A DNA stretch of 64,000 bases, taken from assembly GCF_007858365.1 (NCBI RefSeq), contig NZ_VFIO01000002.1, positions 186,001-250,000 on the forward strand. Reading direction: 5' to 3'. This document shows positions 49,967 to 58,614 of this stretch, piece by piece. Source of the stretch: Pseudomonas saxonica (GTDB taxonomy: Bacteria; Pseudomonadota; Gammaproteobacteria; Pseudomonadales; Pseudomonadaceae). A model generated the notes under the pieces. It worked only from the letters and a program-made list of their open reading frames with translations, was not told the DNA's origin and searched no databases. Made by a program: the position numbers and the translations under genes. Positions within the stretch are counted from its first letter, which is position 1. Each line of letters begins with the position of its first letter.

Positions 49967-50775
49967 GTCAGCCCACTCTGCACGACTTCCATCGCCCACT
50001 GGGTAGCACCGGCCTTGTGGTTTCACCGCTAGGGCTGGGAACCGTCAAACTGGGCCGCGATCAGGGCGTGAAATACCCCAGCGGCTTTCAGATCCCGGAT
50101 GACGACGAAGCACGCAGGCTGCTCAATCTCAGCCGCGATCTGGGCATCAACCTGATCGACACTGCGCCGGCCTATGGCCGCAGTGAAGAGCGCCTTGGTC
50201 CTCTGTTGCGCGGCCAACGCAAGGACTGGGTCATTGTCAGTAAAGTGGGTGAAGAGTTTACCCACGGTGAGTCCAGTCATGACTTCAGTGCCGCCCATAC
50301 CCGGCTGTCGGTTGAGCGCAGCCTGAAACGTCTTGAAACAGACTTCATCGATATGGTGCTCGTGCATTCTGATGGCAATGATATGGCCATTCTTGAACAA
50401 CAGGATGCGTATGAAACCCTCGCGACCCTTAAACGCGAAGGCAAAATCCGCGGGTTCGGCCTCTCGGGGAAAACCGTTGAAGGTGGCCTCAAAGCGCTTG
50501 AAGTGGGCGACTGTGCGATGGTCACCTACAACCTGAATGAGCAGGCCGAGAAGCCGGTCATTGATTATGCCGCGGCCCATGGCAAAGCCATTCTTGTCAA
50601 AAAAGCGCTGGCCAGCGGGCATGTTTGTCTAAGTCCGGGGGTTGATCCGGTGCGCGCCAGTTTTGAACTGGTATTTGGCCATCAGGGTGTTGCCAGTGCT
50701 ATTGTCGGCACCATCAACCCGTTGCACCTGGCCCATAACGTGGTCACCGTGGCGCAGATTCTGCGTAAACCTTGA
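49963..50775 (+). CDS. Aldo-keto reductase family oxidoreductase
   Basis: A 270-residue TIM-barrel NADPH-dependent reductase. It has GSTGLVVSPLGLGTVKLG at the start and the catalytic-site segments LIDTAPAYGRSEERLG (Asp and Tyr), VIVSKVGEEF (Lys) and MVLVHSDG (His). A C-terminal IVGTINPLHLAHN completes the cofactor site. The start overlaps the FAD oxidoreductase by 4 nt; translational coupling is likely. The substrate is not known. Confidence 0.88.
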   Translation: MSQPTLHDFHRPLGSTGLVVSPLGLGTVKLGRDQGVKYPSGFQIPDDDEARRLLNLSRDLGINLIDTAPAYGRSEERLGPLLRGQRKDWVIVSKVGEEFTHGESSHDFSAAHTRLSVERSLKRLETDFIDMVLVHSDGNDMAILEQQDAYETLATLKREGKIRGFGLSGKTVEGGLKALEVGDCAMVTYNLNEQAEKPVIDYAAAHGKAILVKKALASGHVCLSPGVDPVRASFELVFGHQGVASAIVGTINPLHLAHNVVTVAQILRKP

Positions 50776-50816
50776 TGCCGCCGACGCGGCCGACCCCGAC
50801 GCAAGAAGGAGCCGAC

Positions 50817-51839
50817 ATGCCGCGTTCGCTCATCCGCAAGAACCCCAACGACTTTAAAACCCTGTCCCTGTTTGTCGAGGCCACGCCGGAAGGCTTGAGC
50901 TATCAAAGCATTGGCATGCCACTCAACTTTGCCCAGACCTTGCATAAACGCCGTCAAGTCAACGTGACAGACACCCAGCGCTTTGGTGTGGAGTTGGCCA
51001 ATCTCGGGGTATCGGTACGCCTGACGCTGAACTGGCAGGGCCGTGATTATTGGGTGCTGGTTCGCCAACGCCGTCAAGACCGGGGCGACGTGGTGCTCAA
51101 GTTGATCTCTGGCTATGTGCCGGCCCACGAGATCAACTTGCCGCTGCATACCGCCATCCAGGAAGTCGCTGAAGAGTGCTTGCTCGAAACCCCTGAAGGC
51201 TGGCTCAGCGGTCGCTTCAAGGAAACCTGGCTGCCTGCACCTTATGCCAGCGCGCTACATTATCGCGAGGCCCTGCCCTTTCTACTCACACCGTTGTCCG
51301 GCGCTGCGCTTGCGGTTCGTTGTGGCAGCCAAACGTTGCTGGAGCGCCCACGGGCGTATGTGCATTTGCCGACAGCTTCGCTGCAACTGATTTACGACTT
51401 GCGGCTGGAGGTCCCCAAAGAGGCTAAATCGCTCAGCCTGCTGCATGTCGATGAACGTCTGGAAGGCGACCAACTGGTGGCGCGGCTCAACCGCAAGCGT
51501 CCAGATCTTTACTTGATGCCGTTGACTGATGGATTGCCCTGCGCCGAGCTTTACACCCTGCACAAGGACAGGCTGCACTCGGTCAGTACGCGCGGGATAC
51601 ATTTGGCTGAAAGTTTTGCGCCGCAGGTGGGCTGGGTGGTCAGCGATGAACGTATTCGCTGGAAAGACTGGCTCAAGCAGCAGGGCTTGAGTGCGCCTGA
51701 GAAAGAATCAGGACTCAAGCGCCTGACGGGCAAGGCCCGACAGATATTCAGGAAGGTGGTGAAGCACAAAGCCCCTCACCCTAACCCTCTCCCTGAGGGA
51801 GAGGGGACTGACCGTACGAGCATTCAAGATCAACACTGA
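50817..51839 (+). CDS. Conserved protein of unknown function (PA4993-like), repeat-derived end
   Basis: A 340-residue protein, start ATG 50817 behind a strong AAGAAGGAG. It begins MPRSLIRKNPNDFKTLSLFV, with no signal peptide and no membrane helix. Recognisable parts are HEINLPLHTAIQEVAEECLL, a segment that looks like a Nudix box (HTAIQEVAEECLLETPEG) but lacks the usual RE/EE/GU spacing, and LPFLLTPLSGAALAV. No function can be assigned. The last 24 or so residues (APHPNPLPEGEGTDRTSIQD and beyond) are encoded by the inverted repeat that follows. It is the third gene of the FAD-AKR operon by orientation and spacing. Confidence 0.75.
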   Translation: MPRSLIRKNPNDFKTLSLFVEATPEGLSYQSIGMPLNFAQTLHKRRQVNVTDTQRFGVELANLGVSVRLTLNWQGRDYWVLVRQRRQDRGDVVLKLISGYVPAHEINLPLHTAIQEVAEECLLETPEGWLSGRFKETWLPAPYASALHYREALPFLLTPLSGAALAVRCGSQTLLERPRAYVHLPTASLQLIYDLRLEVPKEAKSLSLLHVDERLEGDQLVARLNRKRPDLYLMPLTDGLPCAELYTLHKDRLHSVSTRGIHLAESFAPQVGWVVSDERIRWKDWLKQQGLSAPEKESGLKRLTGKARQIFRKVVKHKAPHPNPLPEGEGTDRTSIQDQH

Positions 51840-51942
51840 TCAGCCCCCTCTACCAACGAGAGAGGGACTGACCGCACGCAGATTCAAGATCACCGCTAAT
51901 CAGCCCCCTCTCCCTCTGGGAGAGGGTTGGGGTGAGGGCAAG
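51773..51942. repeat. Inverted-repeat element with a degenerate 60-bp tandem duplication
   Basis: Left arm CCCCTCACCCTAACCCTCTCCC (51773) and right arm CCCTCTCCCTCTGGGAGAGGGTTGGGGTGAGGG frame two related copies. They begin GGGACTGACC at 51804 and 51864 and end in TAATCAGCCCCCTC-like sequence. The middle arm is degraded (CCTCTACCAACGAGAGAGG). It lies between the convergent genes ending at 51839 and 51945 and codes for the C-terminus of the first. Confidence 0.8.
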
Positions 51943-51944
51943 CC

Positions 51945-53366
51945 TCACTGACCGCGTATTTTCTCGACAATAGCAGTGGTCGAGCTGTTCTCAACCAGCC
52001 CCAGCACTTTCACGGTGCCGCCATAAGCCGTCACGATGTCCGCACCGACCACTTGGTCAATGCCGTAGTCGCCGCCCTTGACCAAGACATCAGGCTTGAC
52101 CTGAGCCAGCAAGTTTTCCGGTGTGCCTTCAGGAAAGCTGATCACCCAATCCACTGCCCCCAAACCGGCCAGCACCGCCATGCGACGGTCAACACTGTTG
52201 ATCGGACGCCCCGGCCCTTTCAGACGGCTTACCGACGCATCGTCGTTAACCGCAACGATCAAACGATCGCCTTGGGCCCGCGCCTGTTCCAAGTACGTCA
52301 CATGCCCGGCGTGCAAGATGTCGAAGCAACCGTTGGTGAAAACGATCTTTTCGTTGTGAGCACGAGCATCGTCAATCGCCAACAGCAATTGATCGAGGGT
52401 CACTACGCCTCGCTCCGAACCTTCTGAACGTTGAATCGCACGACGCAGCTCAGGAGCACTGATGGCCGCCGTACCGAGCTTGCCCACCACAATGCCAGCC
52501 GCCAGATTGGCCAACGCAACCGCGTGAGGCAGCTCTTCACCGGCAGCAATGGCCGCTGCCAAGGTTGAGATCACCGTGTCACCGGCACCGGTCACGTCAA
52601 ACACTTCCCGGGCACGAGCTGGCAAGTGCATGGCCGGAAAACCCGGGCGCAACAAGGTCATGCCTGATTCACCGCGAGTCACCAGCAAAGCACCCAGATC
52701 CAGTTCTGCCATCAGCTTGGCGCCCTTGGCTACCAAGTCGCCTTCATCCACGCAACCACCGACGATGGCTTCGAACTCGCTGAGGTTAGGCGTGATCAGG
52801 CTCGCCCCTCGATAAATCGAGAAATCTTTGCCTTTCGGGTCTGCCAGCACGGGAATGCCACGGGCACGTGCGGCCTGGATAAGGACCTGATGGTTCTTTA
52901 ACGCGCCTTTGCCGTAGTCGGAAAGCACCAGTACCTTGATGCCTTCAAGCAAGTTTTCAACTTCAGCCCCCAACGCCAGCGCGTCGGTGGCGAACGGTTC
53001 TTCGAAGTCGATACGCAGCAGTTGCTGGTGACGGCTCATGACCCGCAGCTTAACGATGGTCGGCTGATGCGCAATGCGCTGAAACAGTGCACGCACCCCC
53101 GCGCCTTCAAGGCTATTGGCCAAGCTATTGGCCGCCTCATCGTCGCCGGTCACACCCACCAGAGAAGCCGGTGCACCCAGGGCAGCGATGTTCAAAGCAA
53201 CGTTGGCAGCACCGCCCGGGCGGTCTTCGATTTGCTCGACCTTGACGACCGGCACCGGCGCCTCAGGGGAAATCCGTGAGGTCCCGCCATGCCAATAACG
53301 GTCGAGCATGACATCGCCTACCACCAAGACAGGGGCTTGATCGAATCGCGGCATGGACAACTTCAT
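51945..53366 (-). CDS. hldE: Bifunctional HldE: heptose 7-phosphate kinase / heptose 1-phosphate adenylyltransferase
   Basis: Makes ADP-heptose for the inner LPS core. The 473-residue protein has a ribokinase-like N-terminal domain (GDVMLDRYWHGGTSRISPEA; LSDYGKGALKNHQ; a TGAGDTVIS catalytic motif near 265). A C-terminal nucleotidyltransferase domain follows (FTNGCFDILHAGHVTYLEQA with the HxGH motif, DVLVKGGDYGIDQVVGA). The start is ATG 53366 (MKLSMPRFDQAPVLVVGDV). It is next to msbA and waaA-type genes, consistent with an LPS role. A 165-nt gap separates it from msbA. Confidence 0.97.
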   Translation of the reverse strand: MKLSMPRFDQAPVLVVGDVMLDRYWHGGTSRISPEAPVPVVKVEQIEDRPGGAANVALNIAALGAPASLVGVTGDDEAANSLANSLEGAGVRALFQRIAHQPTIVKLRVMSRHQQLLRIDFEEPFATDALALGAEVENLLEGIKVLVLSDYGKGALKNHQVLIQAARARGIPVLADPKGKDFSIYRGASLITPNLSEFEAIVGGCVDEGDLVAKGAKLMAELDLGALLVTRGESGMTLLRPGFPAMHLPARAREVFDVTGAGDTVISTLAAAIAAGEELPHAVALANLAAGIVVGKLGTAAISAPELRRAIQRSEGSERGVVTLDQLLLAIDDARAHNEKIVFTNGCFDILHAGHVTYLEQARAQGDRLIVAVNDDASVSRLKGPGRPINSVDRRMAVLAGLGAVDWVISFPEGTPENLLAQVKPDVLVKGGDYGIDQVVGADIVTAYGGTVKVLGLVENSSTTAIVEKIRGQ

Positions 53367-53493
53367 GGAGAACCCACATACAAAATGAACAGGGGCGCGA
53401 TATTAACACAGGGTGAACACAGGTCAGTTCACCTGTTAATCGCAGCGAATGAGAATCAGAGGTGGGCCTGGCAGCCCGACGAATCTTAATCAA

Positions 53494-53519
53494 ACCTGCG
53501 GGAGTCGGCCCCCGCAGGT
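53494..53519 (-). terminator. Hairpin between msbA and hldE, possible terminator
   Basis: ACCTGCGGG / CCCGCAGGT pairs as a 9-bp stem around an 8-nt loop. It lies just past the msbA stop. On the minus strand it is followed by only TTTGATT, so it may terminate weakly or stabilise the msbA transcript end. Confidence 0.5.
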
Positions 53520-53531
53520 CTGGTTTACATC

Positions 53532-55340
53532 CTAGGTCATATCACCCGAGGTTTGCGGGGCATCAAGACCCATCGAATGCAACCGTGCGTAATATCCGCT
53601 CAGCTCCATCAATTCAGCATGGGTGCCGCGCTCGACGATCTGCCCCTGATCCATGACCAGAATCAGATCGGCTTTTTCGATGGTCGTCAGGCGGTGAGCA
53701 ATCACCAGTGTAGTTCGACCTTTCATGACATGGTCGAGGGCCGCCTGAATATGACGCTCGGACTCGGTATCGAGAGCCGAGGTGGCTTCGTCGAGAATCA
53801 GCAACGGGGCGTTTTTAAGCAATGCTCGCGCAATCGCCAAACGCTGGCGCTGACCACCGGAAAGCAGCACGCCGTTCTCACCTACCTGAGTATCCAGGCC
53901 GTGGGGCAGTTGCTCGATAAAGTCCATCGCATAGGCATCGCGCGCAGCTTTTTCGATCGCTTCGCGCGGCGCTCCAGCCAAGTCACCATAAGCGATGTTG
54001 TTGGCCACCGTGTCGCTGAACAGGGTTACGTTCTGGGTTACCTGAGCAATATGGCGACGCAGGTTAAGCAAGCGATACTCTTCGATTTCCACGCCGTCGA
54101 GCAGGATTTCACCCGAAGTGTGGTGATAAAAGCGTGGGATCAGGTTGGCCAGTGTCGATTTGCCACTACCAGAGCGACCCACCAACGCCACCATTTGCCC
54201 AGGCTCAACCGAGAACGTTACATCCTTGAGTACCTGACGGTCGGTGTCCGGGTAGGTGAAGCTCAGGTTGCGCACATCAAGACGACCAGTCACCTGGTCA
54301 CGCTCGATGGTGCCCTTGTCGACTTCAGGTTCTTCGTCTAATTGTTCGAAAATGCTTTCTGCGCCTGCCACCCCTTTCTGGATGGTCGAGCTGACCTCCG
54401 ACAACTGGCGGATCGGCTTGGGCAGTAAGCCGGCCAAGGTGATGTAGGCAATCATGTCGCCAGCCGAGGCGTCACCGCGCAGGTACAGCACCAGAAACAT
54501 CAGGATGCCCATGGCGATGTAAATCACCAATTGCAGCATGGGCGTGTAAATCGCTCCGGTCCGCGTCATGCGCAGTTGCTTTTCGGTGTTGCTGAGGCTG
54601 GCCTGAAGGAAGCGCTTCTCTTCGTAAGTCTCGCCACCAAAGCTGCGCACTACGCGATAGCCCTGGATGGTTTCAGAAGCCACGTGAGTCACATCGCCCA
54701 TCGCGACCTGAATTTTCTTGCTCTGCTTGCGAAATTTCTTGCTGGCCGTGCTCACCATGACCGCAATCAGCGGCAAGATGGCGATCATCACCAGCGTGAG
54801 ACGCCAGTTCATCCATAGCAAGGACGCGAACAGGAAGATCACCGTCATGCCTTCACGGATAACCACTTTGATAGCATCGGTTGCAGCACCGGTGACCATG
54901 GTTACGTTGAAGGTGATACGCGAAATCAGATGACCCGAGTTGTGCTTGTCGAAATATCGATTGGGCAATGTCAGCAGGTTATTGAACAATTGAACCCGCA
55001 GATCATGCACCAACCCCAACGACACCTTGGCCAGGAAGTAGTTACCCAGAAACGAACCAAAACCTTGCCATGCTGCGATCAGGACGATCAATATCGGCAC
55101 AGCCTGTAACAGGCGCAGATCACGCAGGTAGGGAATAGTCGGGAACAACACCGCATCGGGGTTGGACAGGCCGTCGACGAAATACTTGAGGATGTAGCCA
55201 AGCATTGGCTGCGTCGAAGCGAAAATCAGAAACCCGACAATACTCAGCAGGAAGAGGCCGATATAGGGCCGGACATAACCTAAAAGGCGCAGGTATATTT
55301 TTACGCTCGATTGGCTTTCGCTGGGGCTGGATTCGGTCAT
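53532..55340 (-). CDS. msbA: Lipid A export ATP-binding/permease protein MsbA
   Basis: Homodimeric ABC flippase that moves lipid A-core across the inner membrane. The 602-residue half-transporter has a six-helix membrane domain (about 20-330). The ATPase domain has Walker A GRSGSGKST (about 387-395), signature LSGGQRQRLAIARAL and Walker B LLILDEATSALD. The start is ATG 55340. It is divergent from the WaaL-kinase gene with 123 nt between, so the LPS ligation and export genes share an intergenic promoter region. Confidence 0.96.
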   Translation of the reverse strand: MTESSPSESQSSVKIYLRLLGYVRPYIGLFLLSIVGFLIFASTQPMLGYILKYFVDGLSNPDAVLFPTIPYLRDLRLLQAVPILIVLIAAWQGFGSFLGNYFLAKVSLGLVHDLRVQLFNNLLTLPNRYFDKHNSGHLISRITFNVTMVTGAATDAIKVVIREGMTVIFLFASLLWMNWRLTLVMIAILPLIAVMVSTASKKFRKQSKKIQVAMGDVTHVASETIQGYRVVRSFGGETYEEKRFLQASLSNTEKQLRMTRTGAIYTPMLQLVIYIAMGILMFLVLYLRGDASAGDMIAYITLAGLLPKPIRQLSEVSSTIQKGVAGAESIFEQLDEEPEVDKGTIERDQVTGRLDVRNLSFTYPDTDRQVLKDVTFSVEPGQMVALVGRSGSGKSTLANLIPRFYHHTSGEILLDGVEIEEYRLLNLRRHIAQVTQNVTLFSDTVANNIAYGDLAGAPREAIEKAARDAYAMDFIEQLPHGLDTQVGENGVLLSGGQRQRLAIARALLKNAPLLILDEATSALDTESERHIQAALDHVMKGRTTLVIAHRLTTIEKADLILVMDQGQIVERGTHAELMELSGYYARLHSMGLDAPQTSGDMT

Positions 55341-55463
55341 ATCACGCGGCGGTTAAGAAAAAAGGATGCTGACTTTATCACAGCTTCTCTGGTGTACTGC
55401 GTGCCGGTTAGGACGACGCCCCGTAGGGCAGCCAAAACGATATTAAAAGGCCACTACGCTAGT

Positions 55464-57365
55464 ATGGCCGTCAAACTATGGAATGAACTTTACCGCATGC
55501 AATTCCGCGACTTGAGCTATTCAAAAAATCGGCTGTTTGACTTTATTTGCCTGTGGCTGCTGCCCATCGGCCTTTTGTTGCTGTTATCCGACCTATATTT
55601 TCTGCCTAACCGTAGCCTGCATCACAAACTGTATTACGGTTTTTTCAGCATTCCGACCCTGATCGCACTCGTCTTGCGCCCGCGCGAGCTGAAAGACTTT
55701 TTGCGTGAACCCATAATCCTGGGTTTTCTGATCTTTTGCGTCTGGGCCATGTTCAGTCTGATCTGGAGCAACACCGACGCCGGTTTCTGGAGCCAATTGC
55801 GTCCATCCCTGCACCTGCTCATGCTGTTTCTGGGCTGCTCACTGCTGCTCAAGTACCGGGGTGAAATCGTCCAGCCAGTCATGTTCGCCGCGGCGGTCAT
55901 CGCCTTGATCGCCACCTTTTATAACCTTTACCTGTTTGTTCCTATTTATAACTCGCATATGCGCATGGTCGGCGCGGGAGCCTTCGACAATCCGCTGCTC
56001 AGTTCACACGCCTTCGGCTTCTTTTGTGTTTACTGGCTAACGCTGATCATGACCTGCAAGCGTGCGCCCATTCTGTTGATAGCGATCCCCGGCTTTATTG
56101 CCATGTTCGCGGCACTGGTCGCCACCGGTTCAAGAACCCCGCTGGTCGCAATCGTTCTGGCCATGGGCTGGCTGAGTTTTATGTGCTGGAACCGTCGCTC
56201 GGTCGTACTGATCGGCGCCTTGGTCGCAGGTGGCATTGTGGCCATGACCCTCTTCAGCGACATAATTCTGAGCCGTGGCAGCTCCTTTCGCTTTGAAATA
56301 TGGGCCATGACACTTGACCTCATTGGCCAGCACCCCTTGCTCGGCCATGGTTTTGACGCGCACTTGTCCCTTATGCCGGCTGGTGCCGCTGAAGCCCTGA
56401 GTGAACCCCATAACTTCGCTTTGGGCGTGCTCTATTACGTCGGTATCTTCGGTTTGCTGCCCTGGCTGTTTATTCAGGTGTGGGCGCTATACAGCAGCTG
56501 GCGACATCGGGTGCAACCGTTGTTCATACTGGCATCCGCCTGGCTGGTGTACGGCATCGGGGCAGGCTTGACCGAAGGCGGTGGCATTCTGCCAAGACCT
56601 AAAGAACACTGGTACTTACTCTGGATTCCACTGGCCCTGATCGCGGCCCTGAGCATCAACCTACGCCTCAAAACCCTGCGCGACCGCCCCGTAAATCGGC
56701 TATCTGCGCCTGCGCTGAACAGCCTGATGACCCACGCTCAGGTGATAGAAGAGGACGGCCTTGGACCTAAAGTGCTGCGCCTGGAAAATGGCCATTTCCT
56801 CAAGATATTCCGCGCGCGCCCCTTCTACACCTCCGGTTACTTCAACCCCTATTCCGAGCGCTTTGCCGTTAACAGCGAGCGCCTACAGGCCATGGGCATT
56901 CCTGCTCCGAAAATCCTCGACCTGTACCTACTGACCGAGGGCAGCACTGCAGTGCTTTACGAGCCACTGCCCGGACAAACGCTGCGTCAGGTCTTGCAGT
57001 CGATGGGATCGCCTTCAGTACGGCAGGCGCTGGTGGAACGCTTCGGTAAATTTCTGGCCCAACTCCACAAACAAGGGGTGTACTTCCGCTCCTTGCACCT
57101 GGGCAATGTGTTGTTGATGGACGATGGCGAATTCGCATTGATCGATATCGCCGACATGCGAATCTTCCCTTCACCGCTCAGAATTACCCTGCGCCAAAGA
57201 AATCTGCGGCACATGCAGCGCTACCCTGAAGACCGCCGCTGGTTGTTCGAAGAGCAACTGCCAGAATTGTTGAAGGGGTACGCTACGCTGGCTTCGCGGG
57301 CTGAAGTTGAGAGTCTGCGCCTGCAAGTTGCACGCCTGCGGCCTGCGCAGGTGGCCACCTCATGA
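55464..57365 (+). CDS. O-antigen ligase (WaaL) fused to a C-terminal kinase-like domain
   Basis: A 633-residue fusion from ATG 55464; an in-frame upstream start overlapping msbA is not favoured. The first about 420 residues are a multi-helix O-antigen ligase of the Wzy_C/WaaL type, with the loop TGSRTPLVAIVLAMG near residue 220 and PHNFALGVLYYVG near 313. From about 430 a cytoplasmic kinase-like domain follows: VLRLENGHFLKIFRARPF (Lys in the N-lobe), then FRSLHLGNVLL near 540 (His-x-GN catalytic loop) and LIDIADM near 558 (metal site). WaaL joins O-antigen to the lipid A-core; the kinase part recalls the small core-sugar kinases encoded separately as PA4998 beside waaL (PA4999) in PAO1. The next gene overlaps it by 4 nt. 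Confidence 0.85.
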   Translation: MAVKLWNELYRMQFRDLSYSKNRLFDFICLWLLPIGLLLLLSDLYFLPNRSLHHKLYYGFFSIPTLIALVLRPRELKDFLREPIILGFLIFCVWAMFSLIWSNTDAGFWSQLRPSLHLLMLFLGCSLLLKYRGEIVQPVMFAAAVIALIATFYNLYLFVPIYNSHMRMVGAGAFDNPLLSSHAFGFFCVYWLTLIMTCKRAPILLIAIPGFIAMFAALVATGSRTPLVAIVLAMGWLSFMCWNRRSVVLIGALVAGGIVAMTLFSDIILSRGSSFRFEIWAMTLDLIGQHPLLGHGFDAHLSLMPAGAAEALSEPHNFALGVLYYVGIFGLLPWLFIQVWALYSSWRHRVQPLFILASAWLVYGIGAGLTEGGGILPRPKEHWYLLWIPLALIAALSINLRLKTLRDRPVNRLSAPALNSLMTHAQVIEEDGLGPKVLRLENGHFLKIFRARPFYTSGYFNPYSERFAVNSERLQAMGIPAPKILDLYLLTEGSTAVLYEPLPGQTLRQVLQSMGSPSVRQALVERFGKFLAQLHKQGVYFRSLHLGNVLLMDDGEFALIDIADMRIFPSPLRITLRQRNLRHMQRYPEDRRWLFEEQLPELLKGYATLASRAEVESLRLQVARLRPAQVATS

Positions 57366-58570
57366 GCCTGAGCAGCAACAGCGTCCTGTGGGCCGTAATG
57401 GCTTATGCCTTGGCGATTGCCACCTCGAGTCTGTTGCTGCGCTTTTTTCCGGTAGTCAGACGCAACCTCGAGCACACCTCCAAAAACCGTTTTACCAGCG
57501 TAGATGGCCTGCGCGGTTATTTGGCATTCGGCGTATTTATTCATCATTCGGCAATTATCTGGGTCTTTGTGCGCACCGGCGTGTTTGATATGCCCAAAGA
57601 CCCGTTTTACGCGCAAATCGGGCTGGCCAGCGTGGCGCTGTTCTTTATGATCACCGCTTTTCTGTTTTGGAGCCGACTGATCCAAAAAGGACGCGATTTC
57701 GACTGGCTGGGTTTCGCGGTATCCCGTGTTTTCCGCCTTTATCCGCTGTACCTGCCGTTGTTGTTGTTGGTTATTTTCAGCGTTTTTTATGTGCAGGACT
57801 GGACCTTCCATGACTCTGTGCTTGAAGTGGCGGGTCAGGTTTTAGCCTGGCTGGTTTTCGACCGGCCCGACATCAACCAATTCACACAAACCGGCGGGAT
57901 GATCGCCAATGTCACCTGGACACTGAGCTATGAAGTGTTCTTCTATATGACGTTGCCGCTGTTCGCCATGGTGTTTTTGTATCGCCAGGGCTGGCAACAG
58001 ACGGTGCTGTGCCTGATTGGCATTTATGCGCTGTATCAGTTGGTGGGTTGGGAACATTCGCTGAAAAAGCACATCCTGATGAGCTTTCTCGGTGGCGTAG
58101 CGGCCGCCTATTGGGTTCGGCGCCCGGCGCTGGTGGCCTGGAGTCAGACCCGTCAAGCAGGGGTTATTGCGCTACTGGTCTTGCTGATAGTGTTGACCCT
58201 GTTCCGCAAAAGCTTTGCGTTCTTCCCGTTGCTATTGCTGACCCTGCCCTTCTCGATCATCGCCTCGGGCAACATGTTGTTTGGGGCATTGGCGCTGCGT
58301 AGCATTCGCTGGATGGGAGAAATCAGCTACAGCACGTATCTGCTGCACGGCTTCCTGCTCTGGCTGATGATGCAGCGCTTGCCGCTGCTGTTACCGATCG
58401 ATAGCAAGCAACCGCTCACTTTTGTGTTGCTGGCTGCACTGTGCAGCTGCCTGCTGATGGTGATCAGCACCCTGACCTTCCTGTACATCGAAAAACCCGG
58501 CATGGCGACCGGCAAGAAGGCCGCGAACTGGTTGCGCCAAAAAATGCAGGCTAGAGTGCAAGTCTTGTAG
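57362..58570 (+). CDS. Acyltransferase-3 family protein (OafA/YrhL type)
   Basis: A 402-residue integral membrane acyltransferase with about 10 membrane helices. Its catalytic-type motif is RFTSVDGLRGYLAFGVFIHH (residues 40-60, Arg and His of the family), followed by RVFRLYPLYLP and WTLSYEVFFY. OafA-like enzymes add acetyl or other acyl groups to O-antigen or core sugars. It overlaps the ligase-kinase gene by 4 nt, so it probably modifies the same LPS. Confidence 0.88.
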   Translation: MSLSSNSVLWAVMAYALAIATSSLLLRFFPVVRRNLEHTSKNRFTSVDGLRGYLAFGVFIHHSAIIWVFVRTGVFDMPKDPFYAQIGLASVALFFMITAFLFWSRLIQKGRDFDWLGFAVSRVFRLYPLYLPLLLLVIFSVFYVQDWTFHDSVLEVAGQVLAWLVFDRPDINQFTQTGGMIANVTWTLSYEVFFYMTLPLFAMVFLYRQGWQQTVLCLIGIYALYQLVGWEHSLKKHILMSFLGGVAAAYWVRRPALVAWSQTRQAGVIALLVLLIVLTLFRKSFAFFPLLLLTLPFSIIASGNMLFGALALRSIRWMGEISYSTYLLHGFLLWLMMQRLPLLLPIDSKQPLTFVLLAALCSCLLMVISTLTFLYIEKPGMATGKKAANWLRQKMQARVQVL

Positions 58571-58598
58571 GTGCTGCCCTCGCGGGCACACTTGCACC
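58570..58598. terminator. Nested hairpin between acyltransferase and GT2, bidirectional
   Basis: GGTGC-TGCCC-TCGC-GGGCA-CACTT-GCACC: an inner stem TGCCC/GGGCA and an outer stem GGTGC/GCACC in register. It starts at the last base of the acyltransferase stop codon and lies 17 nt from the convergent GT2 gene. It fits a bidirectional terminator or REP-like unit. Confidence 0.6.
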
Positions 58599-58614
58599 CA
58601 CCTGTCAGAGAGGG

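Noticed and set aside
50817..51839. Nudix-like box in the unknown gene
   Set aside because: QEVAEECLLETPEG resembles part of a Nudix box but the upstream glycine and the exact spacing are absent, so no Nudix function is claimed.
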